This document shows, one piece after another, positions 1-8,826 of a stretch of 64,000 nucleotides of DNA. Positions within the stretch are counted from its first letter, which is position 1; each line of letters opens with the position of its first letter. Below the pieces are notes generated by a model. The model searched no databases and had not been told where the DNA came from. It worked only from the letters and a program-made list of their open reading frames with translations. This DNA is from Martelella mediterranea DSM 17316 (lineage in GTDB: Bacteria; Pseudomonadota; Alphaproteobacteria; Rhizobiales; Rhizobiaceae). The stretch is taken from the NCBI RefSeq assembly GCF_002043005.1, contig NZ_CP020330.1:1816001-1880000 (forward strand), in the 5' to 3' direction. The translations under genes were made by a program, and so were the position numbers.

Positions 1-327
1 GGTCCCGAAAGCCAAACTTGGGCTTGAGTATTGGGATCTCCTGGGCAGCCAAGCCTCATAGCGAAAGGGTCGCAGGTCCTGACCCCTCCAAGACCTGATG
101 CTGGGAAAGTGTAGGTTCCTGGGGGGCACCTTGTCATTTACTTCAAAAGTAAGGATGCAAAGCTTTACAACCGCTGAAAAGCCGCTGACGAAACGTTGCA
201 ATGCGCCTGGTTAGCGGAACCGTCCCATAGGAAAAGACGATGTCGCGCTGCAGCAACATCCCTTTGGCGAGACGCAGGCTCAGCCGACATCGGCAATACA
301 GCCTGATTCAATGGGCGATCATGAACT
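1..327. other. Intergenic or remnant DNA, no recognised gene
   Basis: No open frame of convincing length or composition is visible before the IS630 left end at about 328. A short plus-strand frame near the window start has a tail that faintly resembles transposase C-termini, but stops interrupt it and I cannot assign it. The window edge may cut a longer feature. Confidence 0.3.
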
Positions 328-1378
328 TAGAGCGGTTCCCTGACTGATTGAATCTTTGGGGTTTTGCAAATCAGGCGCGGTCTGATTCAAGCTATCTGCC
401 GATAGAGGTCGGCGGATATGTCGAAAGCCCTTTCTGTCGATCTTCGCGTTCGGGTGCTTGCTGCGGTTTCCGCTGGCGCGACCCATCGGGAAGCTGTCGA
501 ACGTTTTGGCGTGAGTGCCGTAAGCGTCAGCCGCTGGCGAAATCTGCAACTGCGCCAGGGTAACGTCCTGCCTGACCCGCTCGATGGAAATCGAAACTCT
601 CGTAAAACCGAAACGCATGGAGCAACGATCATGACGTGGTTCGCCGAGCATCGTGACGGGACCTTCTTCGAGCTCCGCGACGCGCTTTTTGCTCAAGGCA
701 TCACGATCAGCAAATCGGCTTTGAATCGGTTTCTCGTCCGGCACGGACATACGCGCAAAAAAAGACTGGCCACGCGGTAGAGCAGAACCGTCCCGACATC
801 CTGGAACAGCGTCAGCAGTGGTTCGATGAACAGCTGGACCTCGATCCAGCTCAACTCGTCTTCATCGACGAGACGTTGACCGCCACCAACATGGCGCGCA
901 TCCATGGACGATGCGCAAGGGGCGAGCGGCTGCGAATGGGCTTTCCTCACGGCCACCGCAAAACCACGACGCTGGTCGCGGGCCTGCGCTGCACAGGAAT
1001 GGTTGCGCCGCTCGTGATCGACGGACCGACCAACGGGGAATGGTTCGAGGCCTATGTCTCTCAGTTTCTCGTCCCCACCTTGAAGCCTGGCGATGTCGTC
1101 ATTCTCGACGATCTTTCCAGCCACAAGAGACCCGCTGCGCGAGCAATGATCGAGGCTGCCGGTGCGCGCATGCTGTTCCTGCGGCCCTACAGTCCAGACT
1201 TCAATCCCAAGAAAAGACATTCTCAAAACTGAAAGCGCTCCTGAGCAAGGTGGCAGAACGCACCGTGACTGGCCTTTGGGACAGGATCGGAAAACTGATC
1301 GACATCATCGAGCCCCAAGAGGCCCGAAACTTCTTCACATCCTGCGGATACGATCCAATGTGAAAGGGAAACGCTCTA
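328..1378 (+). mobile_element. IS630-family insertion sequence, degenerate copy
   Basis: The ends form an inverted repeat: the left end begins TAGAGCGGTTCCCT at 328, and the reverse complement of the right end reads TAGAGCGTTTCCCT, finishing at 1378. Both ends carry the TA dinucleotide that IS630/Tc1-mariner elements duplicate. The length of about 1.05 kb is normal for the family. The transposase inside is broken near its catalytic glutamate, so this copy should be non-autonomous. A second, apparently intact IS630 lies at 41242-42291 with related but not identical ends, so the two are cousins rather than recent duplicates. Confidence 0.85.
418..1363 (+). pseudogene. IS630-family DDE transposase, frameshifted
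   Basis: The first segment (418-780) is an N-terminal helix-turn-helix region (SKALSVDLRVRVLAAV). A run of seven A at 757-763 is where IS630 transposases often change frame by -1. Reading on in that frame gives the DDE domain with FIDET (first Asp), ILDDLSSHK (second Asp) and YSPDFNP. Around 1207-1216 a further small indel breaks the frame exactly where NPIEK, carrying the catalytic Glu, should be; the C-terminal part (KTFSKLKALL to 1363) continues in a third frame. The A-run shift may be programmed, but the second shift is not expected and should inactivate the enzyme. Confidence 0.85.
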
Positions 1379-1379
1379 T

Positions 1380-1625
1380 ACGATACGTCTGAGGAGAGTT
1401 TCGGACCGTTTGAGCGAGATCGCGGACAGCGGACGGGCGCTGCGCGAACAGGACCCGGACCTGCGGCTAAGGGCGCTGACGCTTGTGGTCGCCATGATCC
1501 TCGGCGCGGTTGCGGCGATCTGCACGGGCAGCACGATCCTGAACCTGCTGGCCGGCGCGCGGAATTTCGGGCGACATTGCCCACTTCGGGCTTTCGCTGC
1601 GGTTTTGAGTATCTCCTGCATATGA
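1380..1625 (+). pseudogene. Possible 3' fragment of a membrane protein truncated by IS630
   Basis: An open frame runs directly out of the IS630 right end to a stop at 1625 with no good start codon or ribosome binding site; the first possible start is TTG at 1410. It encodes a charged segment (LREQDPDLRLRAL) followed by one hydrophobic helix (TLVVAMILGAVAAICTG). This is what remains if an insertion removed the front of a small membrane protein gene. I do not recognise the family, and a chance open frame is possible. Confidence 0.3.
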
Positions 1626-1789
1626 TCCCGATGCCCGGGAAATCACATGCTTTCTTGACAAAACGCATTTGGCGGCTGGCTTGGCCGAAGCAGTTCGATT
1701 AGGGTAAACGAGGGCGCGAATCCTGGGGGACGCGCGGTCGCCTTCGCAAGGCATGGTCCGTGGGATCAAGGGATACAGTGAGGTGGGGA

Positions 1790-2263
1790 ATGGAAACGCA
1801 AGCACCTGAGCAGGTTGGCCACCTGCCGTTCTATATTACAGGGCCGGGCCAGACCGATGTTCTCATGGTCGGGATCATCATTCTGGCGCTTGTCGGGGTT
1901 GTGCTGATCGGTGTGTTCTATCTCTATCTGCATGCTCTGCCTGAACGGATGGCCCACAGCAGCAACGCCTTTCAACTGCAGCTGGTCGGCGTGCTCGCGC
2001 TCTTGTCGCTATTCACCCACAATAACATATTCTGGATTGCCGCCCTCCTGATCGTGGCGGTGCGCATTCCCGATTTTCTCACGCCTGTCAATTCGATAGC
2101 GCATTCGCTGCACAGAATCGCCCAGAGCAATGACCTGCGCGAGGCGGACGTTCCGCAAAGCGAGGAGAAGGATCAGCCCGAAGACCTGACGACCGAGGAT
2201 GTCGCCCCCACAGTGGAAACGCCCGACGAGCCGCCGAAGAAGGAGGAGGACGGTCATGCTTGA
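1790..2263 (+). CDS. Small two-helix membrane protein partnered with HlyD
   Basis: The product has 157 residues. I chose the ATG at 1790 because GAGGTGGGG lies just upstream; a GTG at 1760 would add ten residues. A hydrophobic helix (VLMVGIIILALVGVVLIGVFYLYL) is followed by a second (LQLVGVLALLSLF to FWIAALLIVAV), then a long acidic and proline-rich tail rich in E, D, P and K. The stop overlaps the start of the HlyD-type gene, so the two are translationally coupled. The arrangement recalls the E. coli YibI/YibH and YiaW/YiaV pairs, where a small inner-membrane protein precedes an HlyD-like protein. The specific family and function are not known to me. Confidence 0.7.
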   Translation: METQAPEQVGHLPFYITGPGQTDVLMVGIIILALVGVVLIGVFYLYLHALPERMAHSSNAFQLQLVGVLALLSLFTHNNIFWIAALLIVAVRIPDFLTPVNSIAHSLHRIAQSNDLREADVPQSEEKDQPEDLTTEDVAPTVETPDEPPKKEEDGHA

Positions 2264-3494
2264 GCTGCTGTTCTGCTCTCTCTTTACAATTCTGCCCGAT
2301 TTTCTCTACCGTCGCTACAAGCAGGGCAAGCGCCTCGGCCGCGAGATCAATCTCTTCACCGTCTGGTACGAATTGCGCTGGGGCATTACCGGCTGCACCG
2401 TGCTGACGATACTGCTGATCACAACGGTTTTCTTCTACCATCCGACGTCGACAACCGTATCCTCCTACTTCCGCACGGTCTCGATTCTGCCGGACACACC
2501 CGGCAGGGTGACCGAAGTCTATGTGAAAACCGGGGATACGGTGCAGGCTGGAGACGTGATCTTCACCCTGGACGACCGGCAGCAGCAGGCAGCGGTAAGC
2601 GCTGCGCGTGAGAAGGTTGCCGAGGTCGAAGCGCAGCAGGCCGTTGCCGAGCAGGAACTTGAGGCGGCGAGAGCCACGGTCGAACAGGCGCGCAGCGCGC
2701 TTGATCACGCCCAGATCGAGCTGGATCGCAATCTGGGCCTCCAGCAGAGAAATGCGGATGCCGTGGCCCAAAGGGTCATCGATGCCTTGCAGAGCAGCGT
2801 TTCCGAAAAACAGAGCGCGCTGGATGTCGCCCTTGCAAATCAGCGCGCGGTCGAGGCGCGCATCGAAACCCTGCTTCCCACCCAGAAGGCAGGCGCGGAG
2901 GCCGCGTTGCAGGAGGCGGAAGTCGCGCTCGACCAGCGCAGCGTCAGGGCGGGTATTGCCGGCAATATCCAGCAGTTTCAACTGCGTCCCGGCGACGTCG
3001 TCAATCCGTTCGTGCGGCCCGCGGGCATCCTCGTGCCCCAGGATCAGGAAGAGGGTGTCTTTGTCGCCGGGTTCGGTCAATTGACGGCACAGGTCATCCA
3101 TCCCGGCATGATTGGCGAGCTGGCATGCGCCACCGATCCGTTCAAGATCATTCCGGTCGTTGTCGATGCCGTGCAGGACGTCATCGCGGCCGGTCAGTTC
3201 AGGCCGTCGGATTCGCTGATGGATGTCAATGATCGCAGCGGCAATCCAGGCACGGTCATCGTGCGGCTCAGTCCGCTTTATGAAGGGCAGGCCGCATCGA
3301 TCCCGCCGGGCAGCGCCTGCATCGCCAATGTCTACACGAGCAATTACGACAAGTACAAGGACCCGAACATCGGCTTCGGTCACAGCCTGCTCTTGCACAT
3401 GATCGACACCGTCGGCATTCTGCATGCGGCGCTGCTGCGCCTGGAGGTCGTCATGCTGCCCGTCAACCAGCTGGTTTTCTCCGGCGGCCACTGA
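2256..3494 (+). CDS. HlyD/EmrA-type membrane fusion protein
   Basis: The product has 412 residues. The ATG at 2256 follows AGGAGGAGGA at 2241-2250 and overlaps the upstream gene. An N-terminal region with amphipathic and hydrophobic helices (transmembrane part TVLTILLITTVFFY) is followed by a barrel-sandwich half (VYVKTGDTVQAGDVIFTLDD), a long alpha-helical hairpin of about 100 residues rich in A, E, Q and R, the second half (VRAGIAGNIQQFQLRPGDVV) and a C-terminal beta domain ending in a second hydrophobic stretch. Members of the family form periplasmic adaptors for export pumps. No ATPase, MFS or outer-membrane channel gene is adjacent, so the partner pump must lie elsewhere or the pair works alone as in YibH-like systems. 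Confidence 0.85.
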   Translation: MLELLFCSLFTILPDFLYRRYKQGKRLGREINLFTVWYELRWGITGCTVLTILLITTVFFYHPTSTTVSSYFRTVSILPDTPGRVTEVYVKTGDTVQAGDVIFTLDDRQQQAAVSAAREKVAEVEAQQAVAEQELEAARATVEQARSALDHAQIELDRNLGLQQRNADAVAQRVIDALQSSVSEKQSALDVALANQRAVEARIETLLPTQKAGAEAALQEAEVALDQRSVRAGIAGNIQQFQLRPGDVVNPFVRPAGILVPQDQEEGVFVAGFGQLTAQVIHPGMIGELACATDPFKIIPVVVDAVQDVIAAGQFRPSDSLMDVNDRSGNPGTVIVRLSPLYEGQAASIPPGSACIANVYTSNYDKYKDPNIGFGHSLLLHMIDTVGILHAALLRLEVVMLPVNQLVFSGGH

Positions 3495-3510
3495 GCGGGC
3501 GACGGGTGTC

Positions 3511-4085
3511 ATCGAGAGAGGGTTGCAAAGATGGAGCTGTCGCTTCGTGGTAGCGCCTTCCCGTAGAGATGGGCGGTCTACCGAAGGCTCAGATTGCGCA
3601 TGCTTGGAGGCGGCGAGTTGCCGCCGCATCAAAGCGGGCTACATCATTGCCAGCAGTGCCAGCCCCGCTTTGCCTTTGGCAAGCCCGGCGCGGTTCAGAG
3701 CTTATCGGTGCTGATCCGTTTGGAACAAAACCATAGCGCTTTATGAACGCCCCCGGCAGGCGCTTGGCCGCCTCTTGTCGCGGCGCTTCTGCAATATTTC
3801 TTCAAGAACGGTGCCGTGCTGATCGACTGCGCGCCAGAGCCCGAACCTCTCTCCAGCGCATATCAAAACAACCTCGTCGGGATGCCCAAACATCGCCCGG
3901 GCGCCTGTCCTTGCCGCACGTTGCGGGCGATCCGGGTTCGAGCCTCGCGATCCAGCGGCGACCGTCTTATATCGCAGGTCGATCCCACGCTCGCGCAACA
4001 TTTCCTCAACGTCACGCAGGCTCACATTGAACCGCAGGAGGCAACTGCAAGCCGGCTTATGCGACAAAGCCCCCGCGACAACACC
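3511..4085 (-). pseudogene. IS6-family (IS26-like) transposase remnant
   Basis: On the minus strand, 4067-3741 encodes recognisable IS6 transposase segments: FNVSLRDVEEMLRERGIDL, then WRAVDQHGTVLEEILQKRRDK, a family hallmark with the second acidic region. Past 3741 in other frames KRYGFVP and traces of the C-terminal region continue to about 3590. The N-terminus before SLRDVEEML is missing and the middle has lost the usual HLDEV motif (HPDEVVLI remains), so the gene is deleted and frameshifted. A weak terminal sequence near 3511 (GGGTTGCAAAG) and GGTGTTGTCGCG just inside 4085 may be eroded IS ends. Boundaries are approximate. Confidence 0.7.
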
Positions 4086-4427
4086 CTATGACTTCTCGTC
4101 AATCCCATCGCCCAGATCGATTGCAGCAAGAATTGCGGCCTGCACGGCCTTGTCCTGCGCCGCCACGGCGGCCGTCAGTTTCAGCAGGCGCTGGCGGGTC
4201 TGGTGGAGCTGATCGACCAGAGACAGCACGACCGGCACAGTTTCCGCGTCGATCTCCAGTTCATAATGCAGGGTGCAGATCAGGCGGATGCGTGCGCATT
4301 CCATCTCCGAAAAGAACAGAGTTCCGGCGTCCTCCTGTGGCGAGATCAGCGCCTCGCTGATCCAGGCGTCGAGATCGCTTCGCTGAAGGGTCTCTATCTG
4401 CTCGACAATTTCGTCAACGCGCATCAT
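4086..4427 (-). CDS. cbpM: CbpM-like chaperone modulatory protein
   Basis: The 113-residue product resembles CbpM/YccW proteins, MerR-fold modulators that bind the J domain of CbpA and inhibit both its co-chaperone activity and DNA binding. The all-helical sequence has the [26 protein letters not shown] and [20 protein letters not shown] blocks typical of the family. Its start (ATG at 4427) overlaps the last bases of the cbpA reading frame in an ATGA arrangement, so it is translated from the same message as cbpA. The stop lies next to the IS6 remnant, which appears to abut but not damage the gene. Confidence 0.85.
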   Translation of the reverse strand: MMRVDEIVEQIETLQRSDLDAWISEALISPQEDAGTLFFSEMECARIRLICTLHYELEIDAETVPVVLSLVDQLHQTRQRLLKLTAAVAAQDKAVQAAILAAIDLGDGIDEKS

Positions 4428-5347
4428 TTCAACATCTCCTTGCGCGGTTCGTCCCGAGACTTCGGCTGCCAGGTCTCCAGAAACGCGGCCAATTCCGGTT
4501 CATCGCCAGCGGGCAAGACGACCTTCAGAGTGACCATCTGGTGCCCGCGCTTGCCGGTCTTGCGGTCGAGAACTCCCTTGTCGCGCAGTCGCAACGTCTG
4601 GCCGGTATTCGCACCTCGCGGAATCGTTACGGCGACCGATCCGCTGATCGTCGGCACGGTGATCCGCGCCCCCAATACGGCTTCTTTCAGCGTGACAGGT
4701 ACCTCCACATGGATATTGTTGTCCTTGCGGCGGAAAAACGCGTGCGGCTCGACATGCAGTTCGATAAAGGCGTCACCGGCCGGCCCGCCGCCGAAGCCGG
4801 GCATGCCCTGGCCTTTCAGCCGCAGCATCTGCCGGTCGTCGGCGCCCTCGGGGATGGTCACGTTCAATGTCTTGCCCTCGGGCAATGTGCTGGTGCGAAC
4901 GGCGCCGTTGGCCGCGTCCATGAAGCTGACCGGCAGCACGTAACTCACATCCTGCCCCCGCGCCCGAAATGAGCCCTGTGACTGTCTCGTTCCGGCCCCG
5001 GCGCCGAAAGCGCGGGCCAGAAAATCCTCCAGATCCTCATTACCGGCAAAGCCATCCTGCGCCGCGTGGGAGGGGTGGCCCGGTCCGTCGGCGAAATCAC
5101 GGTAATACCGCTGTTGGGGTTTCTCCGCTCCACTGGCGTCGATCTCGCCCGCGTCGAACCGCCGACGCTTCTCCTTGTCCTTGAGCAGGTCGTTTGCCGC
5201 CGAGATGGCCTTGAACCTCTCCTCGGCCGTCTTGTCATCCGGATGCAGATCAGGATGATATTTGCGCGCAAGCTTCTTGAACGCGTCCTTGATCTCCTTG
5301 TCGGTCGCGGTGCGCGCAACGCCGAGGGTTTCATAGGGGTCGGTCAT
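4424..5347 (-). CDS. cbpA: CbpA-type DnaJ co-chaperone
   Basis: The product has 307 residues starting [10 protein letters not shown]; a longer open frame upstream lacks family similarity, so I place the start at 5347. The J domain spans roughly residues 4-66 with the HPD triad at 31-33 (KYHPDLHP), which stimulates DnaK ATPase. A Gly/Phe-poor linker follows, then two C-terminal substrate-binding subdomains ([54 protein letters not shown]) with no cysteine zinc finger, as expected of CbpA rather than DnaJ. It forms an operon with cbpM downstream. No convincing heat-shock promoter was seen. Confidence 0.9.
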   Translation of the reverse strand: MTDPYETLGVARTATDKEIKDAFKKLARKYHPDLHPDDKTAEERFKAISAANDLLKDKEKRRRFDAGEIDASGAEKPQQRYYRDFADGPGHPSHAAQDGFAGNEDLEDFLARAFGAGAGTRQSQGSFRARGQDVSYVLPVSFMDAANGAVRTSTLPEGKTLNVTIPEGADDRQMLRLKGQGMPGFGGGPAGDAFIELHVEPHAFFRRKDNNIHVEVPVTLKEAVLGARITVPTISGSVAVTIPRGANTGQTLRLRDKGVLDRKTGKRGHQMVTLKVVLPAGDEPELAAFLETWQPKSRDEPRKEMLK

Positions 5348-5772
5348 GCTTTGATCCCATCTCATGCGCGTTCTGATCGGCCTTCGATATATCGGTGGCC
5401 GAAATGTCCCGCTGGGCTCGCCTGAATTCGGTATTGCGAAACCTATACAGCATGGCGGCGAGGCGCAATGGAAACGATAATTCCATGCGTTTCGCCTGAG
5501 CAACCGAGGGCTACACCGCGTTACCACTTTGGATGGACCTGTCGCAAAGATTTCAGCGGCCACAATCATCCACCGGGCAGGATGGAGAAGCCCATCGTCA
5601 ACCGACGCTTTGATCGTCGACGCCACGGTGTTGGATGACGGGTAGAGGGTAGGTTGCGCTATTCTGCTAGAGCGGCTAGCGGTCCGTTGGGGTTGCTCGA
5701 TCCCTCGGTGGCGCAGTGTCGGATTGCTTATGCGCCCGGACGCGAAATTCCGGCGGCGGAGCGGCTGACGGG
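5348..5772. other. Intergenic region upstream of cbpA
   Basis: These 425 bases separate cbpA from the DUF1488 gene (both minus strand) and must hold the cbpA promoter. I see no gene of convincing composition, no clear sigma-32-type promoter and no strong repeat. Confidence 0.5.
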
Positions 5773-6027
5773 TCAGGCGAAGTCGGCCGCCGAGAGGACA
5801 TAGACCGCCTTGCGGCCCTTCAGGTAAATCTTGCGAGCCTTGTCGTAGATCGTCTCGCGCGCCGCGTCGAATGCAGCGAGATAGCTCGCCTCGCCTTCGG
5901 CCGGATTGCTCAGCGCATCGGCCCTGACGAAGAACATGACCTCGAACATGCCGTCATGCCCGGTGAAGCGGACGCGCCTGCCGTTTTCGTCGTAACTGCG
6001 GCTTTGATTGGGAAAAGCAAGTGCCAT
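5773..6027 (-). CDS. DUF1488 family protein
   Basis: An 84-residue protein starting [16 protein letters not shown]. It carries the family pattern of an N-terminal FPNxSRSYD motif, a central [15 protein letters not shown] strand and a conserved acidic and aromatic C-terminal half ([17 protein letters not shown]). DUF1488 proteins are small cytoplasmic proteins common in proteobacteria, with no established function. A longer in-frame reading begins at 6108 but the added residues have no family similarity, so the internal ATG is preferred. It is apparently transcribed alone. Confidence 0.8.
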   Translation of the reverse strand: MALAFPNQSRSYDENGRRVRFTGHDGMFEVMFFVRADALSNPAEGEASYLAAFDAARETIYDKARKIYLKGRKAVYVLSAADFA

Positions 6028-6177
6028 GGCCGAATACATCCTTGAGAAGGTGGCGCGAAATGCCATCGTTTGAAAACAGGCGAGCAGACCGGACCCCGTC
6101 GTCAGCAAAAGAAGCCTGGCAGACGATCGTTCGGGACGGGGCTGCGGCCGCCTGGAGCGCGTTTCGATCTGACTGGG

Positions 6178-6324
6178 TCAGCCTTTCGGCTTGCCACGCG
6201 TCACATTGCTGTTGCCGGCGTTTCTGACCAGCGAACCGGCAAACGGCACGTCGACAACCGCCGCGGCCTTTTCCTTCTTGGGCTTTCTGATTTCGCGATT
6301 GCTTCGCTTTTGACCCTTGGCCAT
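6178..6324 (-). CDS. Small basic conserved rhizobial protein
   Basis: A 48-residue, lysine-rich protein (MAKGQKRSNREIRKPKKEK) with a Gly/Arg tail. The start at 6324 is supported by GGAG eight bases upstream. Proteins of this length and opening are widespread in Rhizobiales genomes as unnamed small proteins; no function is established. The strong basicity suggests nucleic-acid contact, but that is inference. Confidence 0.65.
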   Translation of the reverse strand: MAKGQKRSNREIRKPKKEKAAAVVDVPFAGSLVRNAGNSNVTRGKPKG

Positions 6325-6579
6325 CTGGTAACTCCGCTTGTCCGGCGCGCTTTGTTGCGGTGGCGCCTGTTGCTTGCCGCTCGTAGATCCGGGCATTGCG
6401 CACGGCGAGAAATTCTTCCGAGGCTTCGCCGGGATTTCAGTCCCTGAGGTCGTTAAGCCAAATGCGCTGGCGCATGCGCCGCTGGCCCGGCAAAGACGCT
6501 CCCGGTTACGCGCATGAGCGGGCATCGCTTCACAATCCGGGCGAAATCCTGCAGCGCATTTTTCAAGGCGATTTTTAAA

Positions 6580-6882
6580 GAGGTCGGCTTTAGCGAGCCG
6601 TAAAACCGTATATATCTATGATCGAGATTAAATTACAGGGCATAATCGTAATATTTTCATAATAATTAAGTTTTTTATTTTCGATTTTTCTTCGATAAAA
6701 CTAAAATCTCGCCTTGATTTAAACAAGAAATAAGCCCATATGGATTTCATCGATCTTGTTTGACGAACTTTGTTTTGCGCCTCGCGCTCTGGTGATTTTC
6801 CCATCAACATCGACTTTATCGTCCGGTTGCGGCCATCATGGCCCGTCGGGCATTCTCTCTGATTGATTGAAAGGAAATCGTC
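6580..6882 (+). promoter_or_regulatory. Promoter region and long leader of first cold-shock gene
   Basis: The 300 bases before cspA include an AT-rich stretch (about 6600-6730) that stands out from the GC-rich surroundings. A TATATATC element at about 6608-6615, in the setting TATATCTATGATCGAG, closely resembles the ATATATCGATGGTCGAT at the -10 of the second cold-shock gene near 8445. If transcription starts just downstream, the leader is about 260 nt, in line with the long structured leaders of cspA-type mRNAs. AAAGGAAA precedes the start codon. The -35 is weak and the start site is inferred. Confidence 0.45.
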
Positions 6883-7092
6883 ATGAGCACTGGTACAGTG
6901 AAGTTTTTCAACAGCACCAAGGGTTTTGGCTTCATTGAGGTCGAGGGCGGCGGATCGGATGTATTCGTCCATATTTCCGCCGTCGAACGCTCCGGAATGA
7001 GCGCCATTGCCGAAGGCCAGAAGCTGTCCTTCGATGTCGTGACCGATGACAGGTCCGGCAAAAGCGCCGCGGAAAACCTGCGCGCTGCATAA
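6883..7092 (+). CDS. CspA-family cold-shock protein
   Basis: A 69-residue single cold-shock domain (OB fold) protein. RNP1 (KGFGFI, about residues 13-18) and RNP2 (VFVHIS, about 28-33) are intact, with flanking aromatic residues that stack on single-stranded RNA or DNA. It opens [16 protein letters not shown]. It is followed 17 nt after the stop by a conserved stem-loop and then a terminator, so it is probably monocistronic. The desaturase gene downstream on the same strand and a second, closely related cold-shock gene at 8594 suggest a cold-response locus. Confidence 0.95.
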   Translation: MSTGTVKFFNSTKGFGFIEVEGGGSDVFVHISAVERSGMSAIAEGQKLSFDVVTDDRSGKSAAENLRAA

Positions 7093-7108
7093 AGTTTGTC
7101 TCTGTTCC

Positions 7109-7130
7109 GTGACCACGGATGTACTGGCAC
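7109..7130 (+). repeat. 3'-region stem-loop shared with second csp gene (copy 1)
   Basis: The 22 bases here are identical to 8827-8848 behind the other cold-shock gene. GTGACCA and TGGCAC at its ends can pair with one bulged A, exposing the loop CGGATGTAC. It lies 17 nt after the stop codon and about 22 nt before the terminator stem; the second copy is placed almost the same way. Confidence 0.7.
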
Positions 7131-7152
7131 GGAATGTCGAGACGGATGGATC

Positions 7153-7179
7153 GGCCGGGCAATGCGCTCGGCCTTTCTT
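7153..7179 (+). terminator. Rho-independent terminator after first csp gene
   Basis: GGCCG (7153-7157) pairs with CGGCC (7169-7173), with additional GC pairs possible inside, followed by TTTCTT. It should separate the cold-shock transcript from the desaturase gene downstream. Confidence 0.6.
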
Positions 7180-7272
7180 GCTTTGAGCGACCGTATGCAG
7201 GTCGCGGCGGCGAACCTTTCGAGACAGATTTCGCGCGTCCCGGTCAAGCTTGGACCGGCGCCAGGAGAAGCC

Positions 7273-8298
7273 ATGGATCGCAATACCGTAAAGGCCGAAA
7301 TCGAACGGAACCATCGTTCATGGATCGCAGCGCTTGCGCCTTACCGGCAGGCCAGTCCGCTCCGCAGCACGATCGAGATCGCGGTCACGGCGTTGCCCTT
7401 CGTCTGCCTGTGGGGACTGCTGGCACTGGCTGTCCTCAACGGCCACTGGTGGGCGCTGCTGCTGACGGTTCCCGCGGCCGGTTTCCTTGTTCGCCTGTTT
7501 GTCCTGCAGCATGATTGCGGGCATGGCGCACTCTTCGCCCGCCGCCGCGCCAACGACTGGACTGGTCGCGTCATCGGCGTTTTCACCCTGACGCCTTACG
7601 ATTACTGGCGCCGGACCCACGCGGTTCATCACGCCACGACCGGCAATCTCGACAAGCGCGGCATCGGCGATGTCGATACGCTGACGGTCAGGGAATATCA
7701 TGCCCGGTCGTTCTGGGGGCGGCTGCGCTATCGTCTTTATCGCCATCCGGTCGTTATGTTCGGGTTCGGTCCCGCCTGGCTGTTCATCTGCCAGTACCGG
7801 TTGCCGCTCGGCCTGATGCGGGCTGGTCTGGAGCCATGGACGTCGACCATCGTCACCACCGTCGGGGCCGCCATTCCCGTTGCCCTGCTGATGTGGCTCA
7901 TGGGGCCGCTTGCGTTTCTGACGGTACAGCTGCCGATCACGCTGATGGCCGCGACGGCCGGGGTTTGGCTGTTTTATATCCAGCACCAGTTCGAGGAAAC
8001 CCACTGGTCTGAGGCCCGCAACTGGGATTTCCAGAATGCGGCGCTCAATGGCAGCTCGCATTACGACCTTCCGCGTCCGTTGCGCTGGATCACAGGCAAT
8101 ATCGGTATCCACCACGTCCATCACCTTGCGGCGAAAGTGCCGTTCTATCGCCTGCCGGAAGTGCTGCGCGATTACCCGGAACTGCGCGACACGGGCCGGA
8201 TCACGCTCATGGAGAGCCTGCGTTGTGTCAGGTTCGTGCTGTGGGATGAAAGGACGGGTCGACTGGTTTCATTCCGGCAGGCGCGCTTGAGCGCGTGA
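7273..8298 (+). CDS. Membrane fatty acid desaturase
   Basis: A 341-residue integral membrane di-iron desaturase. The start at 7273 (MDRNTVKAEI) is preferred over upstream in-frame codons that overlap the csp terminator. Three histidine boxes are present: HDCGH at residues 80-84, HAVHH at 116-120 and HHVHH at 280-284, separated by hydrophobic pairs (VCLWGLLALAVLNGHWWALLLTV and the 195-235 region). Such enzymes introduce double bonds into acyl chains and raise membrane fluidity in the cold. Its place between two cold-shock genes on the same strand supports that role, though the acyl substrate and double-bond position cannot be read from sequence. Confidence 0.88.
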   Translation: MDRNTVKAEIERNHRSWIAALAPYRQASPLRSTIEIAVTALPFVCLWGLLALAVLNGHWWALLLTVPAAGFLVRLFVLQHDCGHGALFARRRANDWTGRVIGVFTLTPYDYWRRTHAVHHATTGNLDKRGIGDVDTLTVREYHARSFWGRLRYRLYRHPVVMFGFGPAWLFICQYRLPLGLMRAGLEPWTSTIVTTVGAAIPVALLMWLMGPLAFLTVQLPITLMAATAGVWLFYIQHQFEETHWSEARNWDFQNAALNGSSHYDLPRPLRWITGNIGIHHVHHLAAKVPFYRLPEVLRDYPELRDTGRITLMESLRCVRFVLWDERTGRLVSFRQARLSA

Positions 8299-8420
8299 TG
8301 CCAAGGCCTGTTCAAGCGGTATGCGCCTCCTCCAGTCCCAGCCCTGTTTTCTCCGCCGCAAAGAGGGGCAACCGGAGTCACAACCAGATGCCGAAGAAAT
8401 CGAAGGCGGAAAACTAAAAG

Positions 8421-8450
8421 TTGACAACCGGATGAAAAGACCCCATATAT
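8421..8450 (+). promoter_or_regulatory. Promoter of second cold-shock gene
   Basis: TTGACA at 8421-8426 is followed after 17-18 bases by CATATAT. This predicts a leader of roughly 135-140 nt before the ATG at 8594. The bases around the -10 resemble those upstream of the first cold-shock gene. Confidence 0.6.
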
Positions 8451-8593
8451 CGATGGTCGATATTTGCTTGTTAAGCTTTAGTTATTGTGCGTTTGACACC
8501 GCTACTTGAACGAACCTTTTCTTCCAAAAATCGCTATCACCATCCGCAGCGCTTTCGGCGTTGTGGTCTCCTATTGCTATGAAAGGGTTCATC

Positions 8594-8803
8594 ATGACCA
8601 CTGGCACAGTTAAATGGTTCAATTCGACCAAGGGCTTCGGCTTTATTCAGCCTGACAATGGCGGCGCCGATGCATTTGTTCACATCTCCGCCGTAGAACG
8701 CTCCGGAATGCGCGAACTCGTGGAAGGCCAGAAGATCGGCTACGACCTCGAGCGCGACAGCAAGTCGGGCAAGATGTCGGCCTGCAACCTGCAGGCTGCC
8801 TGA
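8594..8803 (+). CDS. CspA-family cold-shock protein (second copy)
   Basis: A 69-residue cold-shock domain protein, [20 protein letters not shown], with RNP1 (KGFGFI) and RNP2 (AFVHIS) intact. The start at 8594 follows GAAAGG; a longer reading from 8561 is out of family. It is close to the product at 6883-7092 over the full length (shared [10 protein letters not shown] and EGQK), which suggests local duplication. A shared 22-base stem-loop follows, then a strong terminator. Confidence 0.95.
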   Translation: MTTGTVKWFNSTKGFGFIQPDNGGADAFVHISAVERSGMRELVEGQKIGYDLERDSKSGKMSACNLQAA

Positions 8804-8826
8804 AATATCCCGGTATCCATTCTCCA

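Noticed and set aside
1..327. Group II intron or structured RNA
   Set aside because: Stretches such as GGGCAGCCAAGCC and GCGAAAGGG looked intron-like, but I could not find a domain V hairpin or a reverse transcriptase frame.
2088..3632. A 514-codon open frame on the minus strand
   Set aside because: It is antisense to the HlyD gene, which has a strong ribosome binding site, domains and a coiled coil; the antisense product has none.
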